A DNA stretch of 33,035 nucleotides from Catenulispora sp. (GCA_013362315.1 JABFWL010000225.1:1-33035); one strand, 5' to 3'. Positions 24,884 through 32,885 are shown, counted from the stretch's first letter. Program-made: numbers and translations. Notes: generated by a model not told the origin, from the sequence alone.

Positions 24884-25611
24884 CGGGCGGCCTGCTGCCG
24901 CAGGGTGTAGCCGACGCCGCGGACGGTGTGCAGCAGCGGGGCGCGGCCGTAGTCGATCTTGCGGCGGAGATTGGAGACGAAGCGTTCGACGACGACCGAG
25001 TCGCCGCCGAAGTCGTACTGCCAGACCGCTTCCAGGATCTGGGGCCGGGAAAGTACCTGGCCCTGGTGGGCCATGAGGTGGTGCAGCAGCCGGTATTCGG
25101 TGGGTGACAGATCGACCAGTTCGCCGCCGCGGCGTACTTCGTGGCGCAGGTCGTCGAGCTCCAGGTCGCCGCAGCGGAGCGTTGATTCGTGGTCGGAGGA
25201 CTGGCCGCCGCGGGCACGGCGCAGCAACGCCTGCAGGCGGGCGCCGACCTCGACGACGCTGAACGGCTTGATGACGTAGTCGTCGCCGCCGAGCCGCAGT
25301 CCGCGGACCCGATCCTCCACTGCGTCGCGGGCAGTGAGGAACAGCACGGGAACCATGATCCCCCGGTCCCGCAGGAGGCGCAGGATCTCGAAGCCGTCCG
25401 CTCCGGGAAGCATGACGTCCAGGACGACGACGTCGGGCGGGCGGCGGGCGACCTCGGCAAGCGCCTCTGTCAGGCCGCCCGCCACGGCCACATTGAACCC
25501 GGCGAAAGTGAGCGCGGAGATCAGCAACTGTCTGATCCCTGGGTCGTCATCGACGACCAGGACATGATCGGGACCGGCGTCGCCCGGGGTACCGGCAGGA
25601 TCGATCATCAC
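24880..25611 (-). CDS. OmpR-family response regulator (module 2)
   Basis: The product is 243 residues. It can start at GTG 25611 or at ATG 25608 immediately after, with GAAGG upstream. The receiver has acidic triad Asp21-23, phospho-acceptor Asp65 (VVLDVMLPG), Thr93 and Lys115 (YVIKPF). The winged-helix domain includes LVDLSPTEYRLLHHLMAHQG and VVERFVSNLRRKIDYG, and ends VRGVGYTLR. It is the first gene of the regulator-kinase pair. A truncated paralogue of its receiver lies directly after mmpL. The CCGTCA tandem repeat at 25715-25732, about 100 bp upstream, and its copies at mmpL suggest it controls mmpL and possibly itself. Confidence 0.95.
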   Translation of the reverse strand: MMIDPAGTPGDAGPDHVLVVDDDPGIRQLLISALTFAGFNVAVAGGLTEALAEVARRPPDVVVLDVMLPGADGFEILRLLRDRGIMVPVLFLTARDAVEDRVRGLRLGGDDYVIKPFSVVEVGARLQALLRRARGGQSSDHESTLRCGDLELDDLRHEVRRGGELVDLSPTEYRLLHHLMAHQGQVLSRPQILEAVWQYDFGGDSVVVERFVSNLRRKIDYGRAPLLHTVRGVGYTLRQQAAR

Positions 25612-25714
25612 GCTGGGCCTTCCGTTTCCAGGTCATCGCCGATCGCGGCACCGTCCGCCGCCTCCGCGGTGAGTCTTTCACCCTCGACGGCAAGATTCGC
25701 GACCGGCGGCCCAA

Positions 25715-25732
25715 CCGTCAGCAAACCGTCAA
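25715..25732 (+). promoter_or_regulatory. CCGTCA-type tandem repeat, copy C
   Basis: CCGTCAG (25715-25721) and CCGTCAA (25726-25732) have an 11-bp period. The copy is read on the plus strand. A stretch of 27 bp including GCGCAGCG after the repeat differs from copy B by one base. It lies in the divergent gap between the regulator (-) and the truncated plus-strand gene, whose ATG is only 18 bp after it, much closer than the 78 bp seen for mmpL. Confidence 0.6.
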
Positions 25733-25750
25733 GCGCAGCGGGGGCAGACC

Positions 25751-26071
25751 ATGAACATGACCTCCTCGACGACCCCGACGCTGCCGCTGCGCCCCGGCGA
25801 GCGATTCCTGAACCTCACCGCGCCGCAGTCCTACACGCGGTCCGCCCCCAACGGCGGCACCGATGACTACCGCTGCCTGGTGATCGATCCGCACCTGAGC
25901 AAGCCGGCGTTCCTGACCGGAACCCAGTTCGAGCCCGGGAACCCGTCGATTGCGCACCACGCCATCACCTTCGCGATCCCGCCCGAGGGCGCCGGCGAGT
26001 CGGGTCCGCTCTGCGACCGCACCGCCGCTGGCGAGCGTTCGCCGGCGACGGTTTGGCCATGCCTGTGCTGA
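25751..26071 (+). pseudogene. Truncated copper-type monooxygenase-like gene (N-terminal part)
   Basis: A frame of 106 codons, with a GGGGG-type ribosome site. Residues 20-78 (RFLNLTAPQSYTRSAPNGG, then DDYRCLVIDPHLSK and HHAITFAIPPEG) resemble the N-terminal domain of copper type II ascorbate-dependent monooxygenase-like proteins. These carry a DDY.C motif and a metal-binding HH pair (His69-His70). The family is several hundred residues, and here the protein ends 30 residues after the HH, in a tail without similarity. It converges on the decayed sigma partner gene, also truncated, so a deletion joined the two near 26040-26110. Confidence 0.55.
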
Positions 26072-26111
26072 CCGCCACCGCCGCGTCGGCGGCACAGCCC
26101 CGGGCTTCGGC

Positions 26112-26347
26112 CAAGGCTGACACACCTCGGCATCGGCTTGTCAGTCAGCACCACGGTGCCGGACATCTTCCGGCCGCTCAGGTCGAACGCGGCGACGGCC
26201 GGCCGCGACCGCGATCACGGCGGTCGCCAGCATCCAGCTCGCCTGGCGGCTTCGCGATGGCTGCTTGCCTCGGGGCGGCATGGGCTGCAGGGTGTGCCCG
26301 AAGTCCTCCATCAGGTCCTGATAGAGCCGTTCGGCGAACTTACTCAT
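26112..26347 (-). pseudogene. Decayed small membrane protein, partner of a sigma factor
   Basis: The start MSKFAERLYQDLMEDFGHTL, then ASWMLATAVIAVAA (a membrane helix), is followed by a one-base frameshift into FDLSGRKMSGTVVLTDKPMP. The fragment is typical of short proteins encoded directly after sigma-70-like genes in actinobacteria. Its ATG overlaps the end of the decayed sigma gene (ATGAGTAA, 26340-26347), preserving the old operon. The C-terminus is lost. Role in the ancestral operon is unknown, with anti-sigma-like regulation being one guess. Confidence 0.5.
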
Positions 26348-26898
26348 AGCTTTCCCCCTGAATGGGCGGACCCTCCTGTCTTTTGCACAGGCGGGTGCAG
26401 GCTCTCATCAGACGCATGCGCACCGCGCCGGGCGAAACGCCGAGTCCTGGCGTCCAGATCGACCAGACCGACCAGATCGACCAGACCGACCAGACCAACC
26501 AACGGCTGTGAGATCGCCGTCCGGCGCGTAGTCAGCTTGCCGAGCACGTTCGGGCCGGCACGCTCAGCGTCGATCCGGTCAAGCAGCTCTTCAATGTGGT
26601 CGCGGTTCAGCTCGCGTTGGGCCAAGGCGGGCGGTCCCCTCGCGGTGCTGACTGGCCGCCTCGCCCTGCGCGCGAACACCGCGGCAGGCGACGCTGAACA
26701 TCCGGCGCACGGCGTACCCCGATCCAGGTCGAAGGATCCGAAGGAGGCAGTCGCCTCGACGAAGATGTTCGCAGTCAGGTCCGCCGAGGCCTGCGGATCG
26801 GTGCTCCGGCGGCCGAACTGCACGGCCGCTGCGTCGATAGCGGCACGGTACGGGTGCTCAAACTCGGCGGCGGGGTTGTTGTCCGCCGGCCGCCTCAT
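26340..26898 (-). pseudogene. Decayed RNA polymerase sigma-70 family (ECF-like) factor
   Basis: From ATG 26898 the frame carries the sigma region 2 pattern (EFEHPYRAAIDAAAVQF, RRSTDPQASADLTANIFVEA, SFGSFDLDRGTP). It then departs for a short stretch where MFSVACRGV-like sequence is in another frame, returns for DHIEELLDRIDAERAG, and is shifted again near 26450. There the helix-turn-helix ending GVSPGAVRMRLMRACTRL is found in a different frame and stops at TAA 26340. At least three shifts break it. A 9-bp tandem tract at 26461-26496 lies just before the last shift. It cannot make a functional sigma factor. Confidence 0.7.
26452..26496. repeat. 9-bp tandem repeat tract inside the decayed sigma gene
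   Basis: Five consecutive 9-bp units: one gtccagatc, then gaccagacc, gaccagatc, gaccagacc, gaccagacc. In the minus frame it gives GLV/DLV repeats. Expansion by slippage in a gene no longer under selection is the likely origin. Confidence 0.75.
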
Positions 26899-28207
26899 GC
26901 GTCGTCGTATCACGCACACCGGTGTGCCGCTGGTGGGCCGTACGCATGGCAGGGTTAGGGAACTCGACTTCAATGTGCAGACCGCCTTGGGGGCGTGAGC
27001 GGCTGGTGAGGGTGGCGCCGTGGGCGTCTGTGATGGCTTGGACGATGGACAGGCCGAGGCCGAGGCCGTCGGCGTTCTGGGCGGAGTCGCGGTTGAGTCG
27101 TTGGAACGGCAGGAAGAGGCGCTCTACCTCGTCCGGCGGGACCATCGGCCCGGTGTTGGCGACCGAGAGGAACGGGCGGCCGGCCTTGGTGCCGGTGGTG
27201 ACCTCGACGTGGCCGCCGGCGATGTTGTAGCGAAGTGCGTTTTCGAGCAGGTTCGTCACGAGCCGTTCGGCCAGGCGCGCGTTGCCTTCGGTCGGGGCGG
27301 GGTCGAGCACGTCATGGATACGCAGTCCGAGGCGTCCGATGTCGGGATGAGGGGCCAGAAGGACCTGATCGGCCAGGGTGGACAGGTCGAAACACTCCTG
27401 ATGATCGAGGCCTCGTTCGCTGCGTGCCAGGAGCAGTAGGGCCTCGATGAGGTGTTCCTGGTGTTTGCCCGCGGAAATGACCTCGTGGCATGTCGTTCGG
27501 AACGTGTCGATGGTGGCGTCGGGGTCGGTGAGAGTCATCTGGAGCAGCGCTCGGACCAGGGTGAGTGGGGTGCGCAGTTCGTGGGAGGCGTTGGCGACGA
27601 AGTGCCGCTGGGCGTCGAAGGCGCGTTCCAGCCGGGCGAGCAGGTCGTCGAAGGTGTCGGCGAGCTTTTTGATCTCGTCGTCGGGGCCGGCCAGCGCGAG
27701 CCGTTCGTGCAGGTTGGTGGCGGAGATGTGCTGGGCGGCCTCGGTGATGACGCGTAGCGGCCGCAGCATCCGTGCGGCGACGAACCAGCCCAGCACGATC
27801 GAGGCGACGGCCATGATGGCGAGCGCGATGCCGGATTGGACGAGCAATTGGTGCATCACATGGGCGCGTTGGTCGGATGCCAGGCCCTCCAGCTGGCGGG
27901 TGAGGCCCTGGATCTGCTCGGGGGTCATAGCGGCGCCGGATTGGCCGTCGACGGTCGTGGTGCCGGTCGACGGCGCGGGCGATCCGTCCGTTTTGGCCGT
28001 GCAGACGTTGAGCCCGTTCGGGCTGTCGGCGCAGGTGTTTCCGGCCGTCGCGTTCTTCACGAGGAAGTAGGTGATGGCCAGCAGCCCGGCGCCGGACAGG
28101 AGGAACAGTGCCCCATAGATGGCGGTGAGACGCAGGCGGATGGTGCGCTGGGGCAGGTGAGGGCGGATGGCCAGCCGGGTGAGCCGTTGGTTGAGTCGTT
28201 CGAGCAT
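26858..28207 (-). CDS. Sensor histidine kinase (module 3)
   Basis: The product is 449 residues from ATG 28207, two bases after the regulator stop. Helices are at about 29-50 and 121-146. The extracytoplasmic loop of 70 residues contains Cys59 and Cys69 (NTCADSPNGLNVCTAK), a likely disulfide or redox/metal site absent from the module 1 kinase. HAMP, the H-box ASHELRTPLT with His209, the N-box NLLENALRYN, and the G-boxes VANTGPMV and DGLGLGLSIV follow. The catalytic domain ends near EVEFPNP, after which about 25 residues (HQRHTGVRDTTTHE...) run into the decayed sigma gene. This C-terminal extension was probably created by loss of the original stop. Confidence 0.93.
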   Translation of the reverse strand: MLERLNQRLTRLAIRPHLPQRTIRLRLTAIYGALFLLSGAGLLAITYFLVKNATAGNTCADSPNGLNVCTAKTDGSPAPSTGTTTVDGQSGAAMTPEQIQGLTRQLEGLASDQRAHVMHQLLVQSGIALAIMAVASIVLGWFVAARMLRPLRVITEAAQHISATNLHERLALAGPDDEIKKLADTFDDLLARLERAFDAQRHFVANASHELRTPLTLVRALLQMTLTDPDATIDTFRTTCHEVISAGKHQEHLIEALLLLARSERGLDHQECFDLSTLADQVLLAPHPDIGRLGLRIHDVLDPAPTEGNARLAERLVTNLLENALRYNIAGGHVEVTTGTKAGRPFLSVANTGPMVPPDEVERLFLPFQRLNRDSAQNADGLGLGLSIVQAITDAHGATLTSRSRPQGGLHIEVEFPNPAMRTAHQRHTGVRDTTTHEAAGGQQPRRRV

Positions 28208-28209
28208 GG

Positions 28210-28863
28210 TCAGATCCGGTAGCCGGCCTGGGCCACGGTCTCGATGACGGGTGGATCGCCCAGTTTGGCCCGCAAGCGGCTGATCGTAGTCTTGACGGCA
28301 GTGCTGAAGGGGTCGGCGTTCTCGTCCCAAGCCCGTTCGAGCAGCTCCTCGCTGGACACTACGGCGCCTTGGGCGCTGAGCAGCAGTTCCAGGACGGTGA
28401 ACTCCTTAGGGCTCAGGGCCAGTGGCTGACCAGCTTTGGTGACCACCCGGTGAGCGGAGTCCAGCCGGAGTTTTCCGTGGACGAGCGTCGGGGGCACGGC
28501 GGGACGGGTGCGTCGGGCCAGCGCCCGGATCCGGGCCACCAGGACGGGGAAGTCGAACGGCTTGGCCAGGTAATCGTCGGCTCCGAGCCCGAGCCCGTCG
28601 ACGAGGTCGTCCACGGTCGCCGCGGCGGTGAGCATGAGCACCCTGCTCTGACAGCCGACGGCCGGCAAGGCACGGCAGACGTCGTCGCCGTGCATGCCTG
28701 GGAGGTTCCGGTCGAGCACGATGACGTCATAGCCGGTGTCGGACGCGCGGGCGAGGGCGTCATCGCCGTCGAAGGCCACGTCAACGGCCATGCCCTCGCG
28801 ACGGAGGACCGTTGCGACGGTCGTGGCGAGTTTGGGATGATCCTCGACCACTAGGACCCTCAA
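28210..28863 (-). CDS. OmpR/PhoB-family response regulator (module 3)
   Basis: The product is 217 residues. Translation starts at TTG 28863, supported by GGAG six bases upstream, which gives the MRVLVVEDH start shared with the module 1 paralogue. Receiver residues are Glu7-Asp8, Asp51 (VLDRNLPG), Thr79 and Lys101 (YLAKPF). The DNA-binding domain includes LALSPKEFTVLELLLSAQG and VKTTISRLRAKLG. It is followed by its kinase with 2 bp between. It is divergent from the lipoprotein-adaptor-ATPase-permease operon, which it probably activates through the 11-bp tandem repeat at 28976-28992. Confidence 0.95.
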   Translation of the reverse strand: MRVLVVEDHPKLATTVATVLRREGMAVDVAFDGDDALARASDTGYDVIVLDRNLPGMHGDDVCRALPAVGCQSRVLMLTAAATVDDLVDGLGLGADDYLAKPFDFPVLVARIRALARRTRPAVPPTLVHGKLRLDSAHRVVTKAGQPLALSPKEFTVLELLLSAQGAVVSSEELLERAWDENADPFSTAVKTTISRLRAKLGDPPVIETVAQAGYRI

Positions 28864-28874
28864 TGGTGTCTCCT

Positions 28875-28908
28875 TGCCTGAACTCTCACAGTGCCTGAAC
28901 TCTCACAG
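28875..28908. repeat. Perfect 17-bp tandem direct repeat upstream of the module 3 regulator
   Basis: TGCCTGAACTCTCACAG occurs twice without a gap, at 28875-28891 and 28892-28908. It covers the region just upstream of the TTG start and ribosome site of the regulator gene, so it lies in the 5' leader. It may be a recent slippage duplication or a regulatory element. Confidence 0.85.
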
Positions 28909-28965
28909 CAACGGGTCGGCCGAACGCGGCCGGAGGCCTGGTGCTTCTACGGTGTATCTCAAGCT

Positions 28966-28992
28966 AACCGCGCTGGCGGTTGCACTGCGGTT
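28966..28992. promoter_or_regulatory. OmpR-type tandem repeat, divergent promoter of module 3
   Basis: GCGGTT occurs at 28976-28981 and 28987-28992, an 11-bp period, preceded by AACCGC (28966-28971), which forms an inverted repeat with the first copy. The second copy continues TTAC, as in module 1 (GCGGTTAC in both). Position is in the divergent gap of regulator (-) and lipoprotein operon (+), as in module 1. Confidence 0.55.
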
Positions 28993-29072
28993 ACAGCGGC
29001 ACCGTGACGCAACCCAGCGGTGCGTACAACTCCTCTCAAGGCGACATCCAGTGAGCTAGAGAGGAACGCGAC

Positions 29073-29708
29073 ATGCGTGAAAACCTTAAAGACGAGGGCA
29101 GAGGTGGCCGGGACCAGCGATCGGGGACACCTCGACTGCGCCGGGCGATGACCACGGTCTCTGCGCTCGCCTGTGTGACCGTCCTCGCGACCGCCTGCAG
29201 TAGCGGAGGCTCTGCCGGAAACAGCGCCGCGAAGGCCGGGTCCTCATCCTCAGGCAGCGGGTCGCCGTCAGCCGGATCGGGCAGGGCAGGCGCACTGGCC
29301 TACTCGCAGTGCATGCGGTCGCACGGGATCAAGGACTTCCCTGATCCCGACAGCCAGGGCAACGTCAAGCTGAACGTCGACGGGCCGGGCAGTGACCTTG
29401 ACCTCCACAACCCGGCGTACACGGCCGCCGACAACGCCTGCAAATCGCTGCGTCCGCAGGCACAGCAGTCTCGAGCGCCGGGCGCGAAGGACGACAATCT
29501 CAAGTACTCGCAGTGCATGCGGTCGCACGGGATCAAGGACTTCCCGGACCCCAATGCCGACGGCCACCTCGATATCGGCCAGAACGCGCCGGGCGGCGAT
29601 CTCGATCCCGGCAACCCGCAGTTCAAGGCCGCCGAAGACGCCTGCAAGCAGTTCCAGCCCGCAGGCGGCCCCGGTGAGGGTCTGGACACCGCTGGCGGTG
29701 GATCGTGA
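29073..29708 (+). CDS. Lipoprotein with two QCMRSHG/FPDPD domains (module 3)
   Basis: The product is 211 residues, with GAGGAA nine bases before ATG 29073. The signal peptide ends in lipobox LATAC (Cys42). A Ser/Gly linker is followed by two homologous domains: YSQCMRSHGIKDFPDP at 78-93 with Cys123 in DNACKSLRP, and again at 146-161 with Cys191 in EDACKQFQP. Each domain thus has two conserved Cys. The two repeats share 41 identical bases at DNA level. Module 1 has a one-domain version. Function is not established. Two Cys and a His per domain suggest disulfide, redox or metal chemistry outside the membrane. The TGA overlaps the GTG of the adaptor gene (29705-29708), so they are co-translated. 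Confidence 0.87.
   Translation: MRENLKDEGRGGRDQRSGTPRLRRAMTTVSALACVTVLATACSSGGSAGNSAAKAGSSSSGSGSPSAGSGRAGALAYSQCMRSHGIKDFPDPDSQGNVKLNVDGPGSDLDLHNPAYTAADNACKSLRPQAQQSRAPGAKDDNLKYSQCMRSHGIKDFPDPNADGHLDIGQNAPGGDLDPGNPQFKAAEDACKQFQPAGGPGEGLDTAGGGS
29301..29545 (+). repeat. 41-bp exact direct repeat (intragenic domain duplication)
   Basis: Bases 29301-29341 and 29505-29545 are identical over 41 bp and encode the YSQCMRSHGIKDFP core of the two domains of the lipoprotein, 204 bp (68 codons) apart. The flanking parts of the two domains have diverged. Strong local identity, even at third codon positions, points to recent gene conversion or very tight constraint. Confidence 0.9.
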
Positions 29709-30892
29709 ACGCGACCACTGATGTGGCAAGCGCTGAAACACCCGTTGCGCGGACACCCAGAGGCCGGCGGCCGCGTGGGCGCCGTACCTTGCTGGGTTTT
29801 CTAGCGCTGGCGGTGCTGGCCGCAGGCGCGGCGACCGTCGAGACCACGCATCCGGGCGGGATCGACGTCACCCATCCGTTCGGTCGCGGCCAGGACAGCA
29901 CGGCGCCCCAAGCCTTCGCGGCGACCTCGACGGCCACCATCGCCCGGCAGACACTGGTGGCGCGGACCGCCGTCAGCGGTACTTTGGGCTATTCCGGCGA
30001 CTACGAGGTATCCGGCGCGAGGGGAACGTTCACAGCGTTGCCGGCCATCGGGCAGGTGGTCAAACAGGGCGAGGTCCTGTATGAAACCGACGGCGTCCCG
30101 GTGGTGCTGCTGAACGGCGCCAAGCCCGCCTACCGGGATCTGGCTGCCGGAGCGAAACCGAGCGACGTGACCGGCAAGGACGTCCAACAGCTCAATGCCG
30201 CGCTGGTGGCCCTCGGCTATGCCAGCGGCCATGATCTGGACCCGGCATCGGACCAGTTCGGCCCGGCCACGAAGGCCGGGGTCATGAATCTGCAGAAGCA
30301 TCTGGGCGTGGCCGCGACGGGCGTACTGCCCCTCGGGCAGGTGGTGTTCCTGCCGACCGCGGCACGGATCACCAGCGTCAGCGCTGTTCTCGGCGGCCAG
30401 GCCGGGGCCGGGGGGCCGGCGCTGAAGGCGACCTCGACCACCCGGCAAGTCACCGTGAACCTCAGTGCGGCCCAGCAGACGCAGGTCAAGGCCGGAGACG
30501 AGGTGAGGATCACGCTGCCGAACGGCAAGACCACACCGGGCACGGTGGCCACGGTCGGTACCGTCGCCACGACCTCCGCCACCGACGCGAAGTCCCCACC
30601 GACCATCACGGTCCTGATCACCCTGAAAGACCCGGAGGCGACCGGTTCCCTGGACCAGGCGCCGGTTCAGGTGGCGATCACGACAGCCACGGCCGAGAAC
30701 GCCTTGGTGGTGCCGGTGGCCTCGCTGCTGGCACAGGCCGGTGGCGGATACGCGGTCGAGGTCGCCGGGGCCGACGGGACGCATCGGCTGGTGCCGGTGA
30801 CACTCGGCCTGTTCGACGACGACCAGGGCATGGTCCAGGTCACCGGAACCGGCCTGGAGGCCGGACAGAGTGTAGTGGTGCCGAGTTCATGA
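29705..30892 (+). CDS. Peptidoglycan-binding, HlyD-like efflux adaptor (module 3)
   Basis: The product is 395 residues, with a GTG start at 29705 overlapping the lipoprotein stop. A cytoplasmic Arg-rich N-terminus leads to a signal-anchor helix (about 28-44, [18 protein letters not shown]). Then comes a beta/lipoyl-like segment ([40 protein letters not shown]) and a PG_binding_1 domain (about 156-212, [16 protein letters not shown]...[17 protein letters not shown]). A membrane-fusion-protein-like beta-barrel follows. In Gram-positive MacB-type systems such adaptors link the transporter to the cell wall. The stop overlaps the ATPase start (30889-30892). No such gene exists in module 1. Confidence 0.9.
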   Translation: MNATTDVASAETPVARTPRGRRPRGRRTLLGFLALAVLAAGAATVETTHPGGIDVTHPFGRGQDSTAPQAFAATSTATIARQTLVARTAVSGTLGYSGDYEVSGARGTFTALPAIGQVVKQGEVLYETDGVPVVLLNGAKPAYRDLAAGAKPSDVTGKDVQQLNAALVALGYASGHDLDPASDQFGPATKAGVMNLQKHLGVAATGVLPLGQVVFLPTAARITSVSAVLGGQAGAGGPALKATSTTRQVTVNLSAAQQTQVKAGDEVRITLPNGKTTPGTVATVGTVATTSATDAKSPPTITVLITLKDPEATGSLDQAPVQVAITTATAENALVVPVASLLAQAGGGYAVEVAGADGTHRLVPVTLGLFDDDQGMVQVTGTGLEAGQSVVVPSS

Positions 30893-31617
30893 TGCTGACA
30901 GAGCCCGTGCTCGAACTCGCGGCGGTGACCAAGACCTACCCCGGTGAACCGCCGGTGAACGCTCTGCACGGCGTGGATCTGACGATCTCGGCCGGCGAGC
31001 TGGTCGGGATCGTCGGGCCCTCCGGTTCGGGCAAGACCACGTTGCTGCACGTCATGGGCACCCTGGACCGGCCGACCGCCGGGACGGTCCGGATCGCCGG
31101 CCTCGAGGCCTCCAGCATGTCCGACAGGCAGGCGGCCAGGCTGCGGGCCACCCGCATCGGGTTCGTGTTCCAGCAGTTCTTCCTCGCCGAACACGCCACC
31201 ATCCTCGACAACGTCGCCGACGGTCTGCTCTATACCGGCGTCGGGTACCGCGAACGTCGTGACCTGGCGGTGCGGGCGCTGGACTCCGTCGAACTCGGGC
31301 ACCGGCACCAAGCCCGGCCCACGCAGTTGTCCGGCGGGCAGCGGCAGCGGGTGGCGATCGCTCGCGCTCTGGTGGGCGGGCCGGCGATCGTGCTGGCCGA
31401 CGAGCCGACCGGCAACCTGGACCACGCCACCGGGCAGGCCATCTTGGGCCTGCTGGACAAGCTCCATGCCGACGGCACCACGATCGTGCTGATCACCCAC
31501 GACCGCGACATCGCGGCCCGGATGCCGCGCCGGGTGGAGATGCTCGACGGACGCGTCGTTCTCGACACCGGGTCCCTGCCGCGACCCGCCGATCAGCAAG
31601 GGAGTCGGCGGCCATGA
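30889..31617 (+). CDS. ABC transporter ATPase, MacB/LolD type (module 3)
   Basis: The product is 242 residues, with ATG 30889 overlapping the adaptor stop and a second ATG directly after. Motifs: Walker [10 protein letters not shown] (43-51), Q-loop FVFQQFFL, signature LSGGQRQR (147-154), Walker [13 protein letters not shown] (167-178) and His204 (LITHD). Unlike the module 1 ATPase, Walker A is canonical. It pairs with the FtsX-type permease whose ATG overlaps its stop (31614-31617). Role is to drive MacB-type efflux or envelope remodelling together with the PG-binding adaptor. Confidence 0.95.
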   Translation: MMLTEPVLELAAVTKTYPGEPPVNALHGVDLTISAGELVGIVGPSGSGKTTLLHVMGTLDRPTAGTVRIAGLEASSMSDRQAARLRATRIGFVFQQFFLAEHATILDNVADGLLYTGVGYRERRDLAVRALDSVELGHRHQARPTQLSGGQRQRVAIARALVGGPAIVLADEPTGNLDHATGQAILGLLDKLHADGTTIVLITHDRDIAARMPRRVEMLDGRVVLDTGSLPRPADQQGSRRP

Positions 31618-32855
31618 CCTCTACTTCGAACACGTCCGCGAGTACTTCCGAAAGCGCGTCCGGGAGCACCGTGTCGGGTCGAATGCACGTGCGCGACCTG
31701 GCTAGAGTATCCAGCGTCGGCTTGCGCACCCGGCGACTGCGCGCAGCGCTGTCCGCCCTCGGGATCGCGCTCGGGGTGGGCGCCATCGTCGCTGTGCTGG
31801 GCCTGTCCTCCTCTTCGCAGGCTGGTCTGCTCTCCGAGATCGACCGGCTGGGTACCAATCTGCTCACCGTGACCAATGGGACGACGGTGTTCGGCGACAC
31901 CGTCAAGCTCCCGGTCGCCGCGCCCGGCATGATCTCGCGCATGGGGCAGGTCCAAAGCGTCGAATCCACCGGCGCCACCGGAGCCAGCGCTTACGTCAAC
32001 CCCTACATCCCGAAGATCGACACCAACTCGCTGGCGGTCCGCGCGGCGACGCTCGGTCTGCCGGCCGCGGTCAGCACCAGCGTCGCGCAGGGCACTTACC
32101 TCAACGCGGCGACGTCCACCGAGCCGGTCGCGGTACTCGGCAGCGCAGCGGCGCAGCGTCTCGGAATCGCGCGCGTCTACCCCGGATCACGGATTTGGGT
32201 CGGCGGCCAATGGTTCTACGTCACAGGCATTCTCAACCCGGCCACCTTGGCACCGGAGATCGACTCGTCGGTACTGGTGGGCTTCAACGCCGCCGAGAAA
32301 TATCTTGGATTCGACGCTCACCCCACCACCATCTACGTCCGTGCGGCTACCGACCACGTCGAGTCAGTGCAGTCACTCCTCGGGGCCACGGCCAATCCGG
32401 AGGCGCCAGGCGGAGTGACCGTCAGCCGACCCTCCACAGCTCTCGTCGCCCGTGCTCAGGCCAAAAGCGCCCTCAACGGACTGTTCCTCGGCCTCGGCGC
32501 AGTCTCCCTGCTCGTCGGCGCGGTCGGCGTGGCGAACATCATGGTGATCTCAGTGCTCGAACGGCGTTCCGAGATCGGGCTACGCCGAGCCCTCGGCGCC
32601 ACCCGCGGCCACATCCGCATCCAGTTTCTGTCCGAAGCCATGCTGCTGTCCGTCCTCGGCGGCGCGATCGGCGTCGGCGCGGGCACACTCGCGACCGCCG
32701 TCTACGCCTCCGGTAAGAACTGGTCCATCGTCATACCCGCCCTGGCATGGGCAGGCGGCCTCGGTGCGGCGATGCTCATCGGCGCCATCGCCGGCCTACT
32801 ACCAGCCATCCGTGCCGCCCGAATGTCACCCACCCAAGCGCTCTGGACGGTTTGA
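31614..32855 (+). CDS. MacB/FtsX-type ABC transporter permease (module 3)
   Basis: The product is 413 residues. A Ser/Thr-rich cytoplasmic start of about 25 residues precedes the first helix (about 43-65, [26 protein letters not shown]). A large extracytoplasmic MacB-type domain follows, and then three C-terminal helices (about 285-310, 335-358 and 370-395). FtsX hallmark sequences are [38 protein letters not shown] order, with [14 protein letters not shown] after helix 2 and [15 protein letters not shown] at the end. It is the last of four overlapping genes. A homologue with different length (473) is found in module 1, so the two modules diverged some time ago. Confidence 0.93.
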   Translation: MTSTSNTSASTSESASGSTVSGRMHVRDLARVSSVGLRTRRLRAALSALGIALGVGAIVAVLGLSSSSQAGLLSEIDRLGTNLLTVTNGTTVFGDTVKLPVAAPGMISRMGQVQSVESTGATGASAYVNPYIPKIDTNSLAVRAATLGLPAAVSTSVAQGTYLNAATSTEPVAVLGSAAAQRLGIARVYPGSRIWVGGQWFYVTGILNPATLAPEIDSSVLVGFNAAEKYLGFDAHPTTIYVRAATDHVESVQSLLGATANPEAPGGVTVSRPSTALVARAQAKSALNGLFLGLGAVSLLVGAVGVANIMVISVLERRSEIGLRRALGATRGHIRIQFLSEAMLLSVLGGAIGVGAGTLATAVYASGKNWSIVIPALAWAGGLGAAMLIGAIAGLLPAIRAARMSPTQALWTV

Positions 32856-32885
32856 CGCGGGTGTTTGAGCCGCGCGGTCGTGTGT

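Noticed and set aside
26452..26496. Tandem tract as a CRISPR-like or regulatory array
   Set aside because: Units are 9 bp without spacers and lie inside a decayed gene, so simple slippage explains them.
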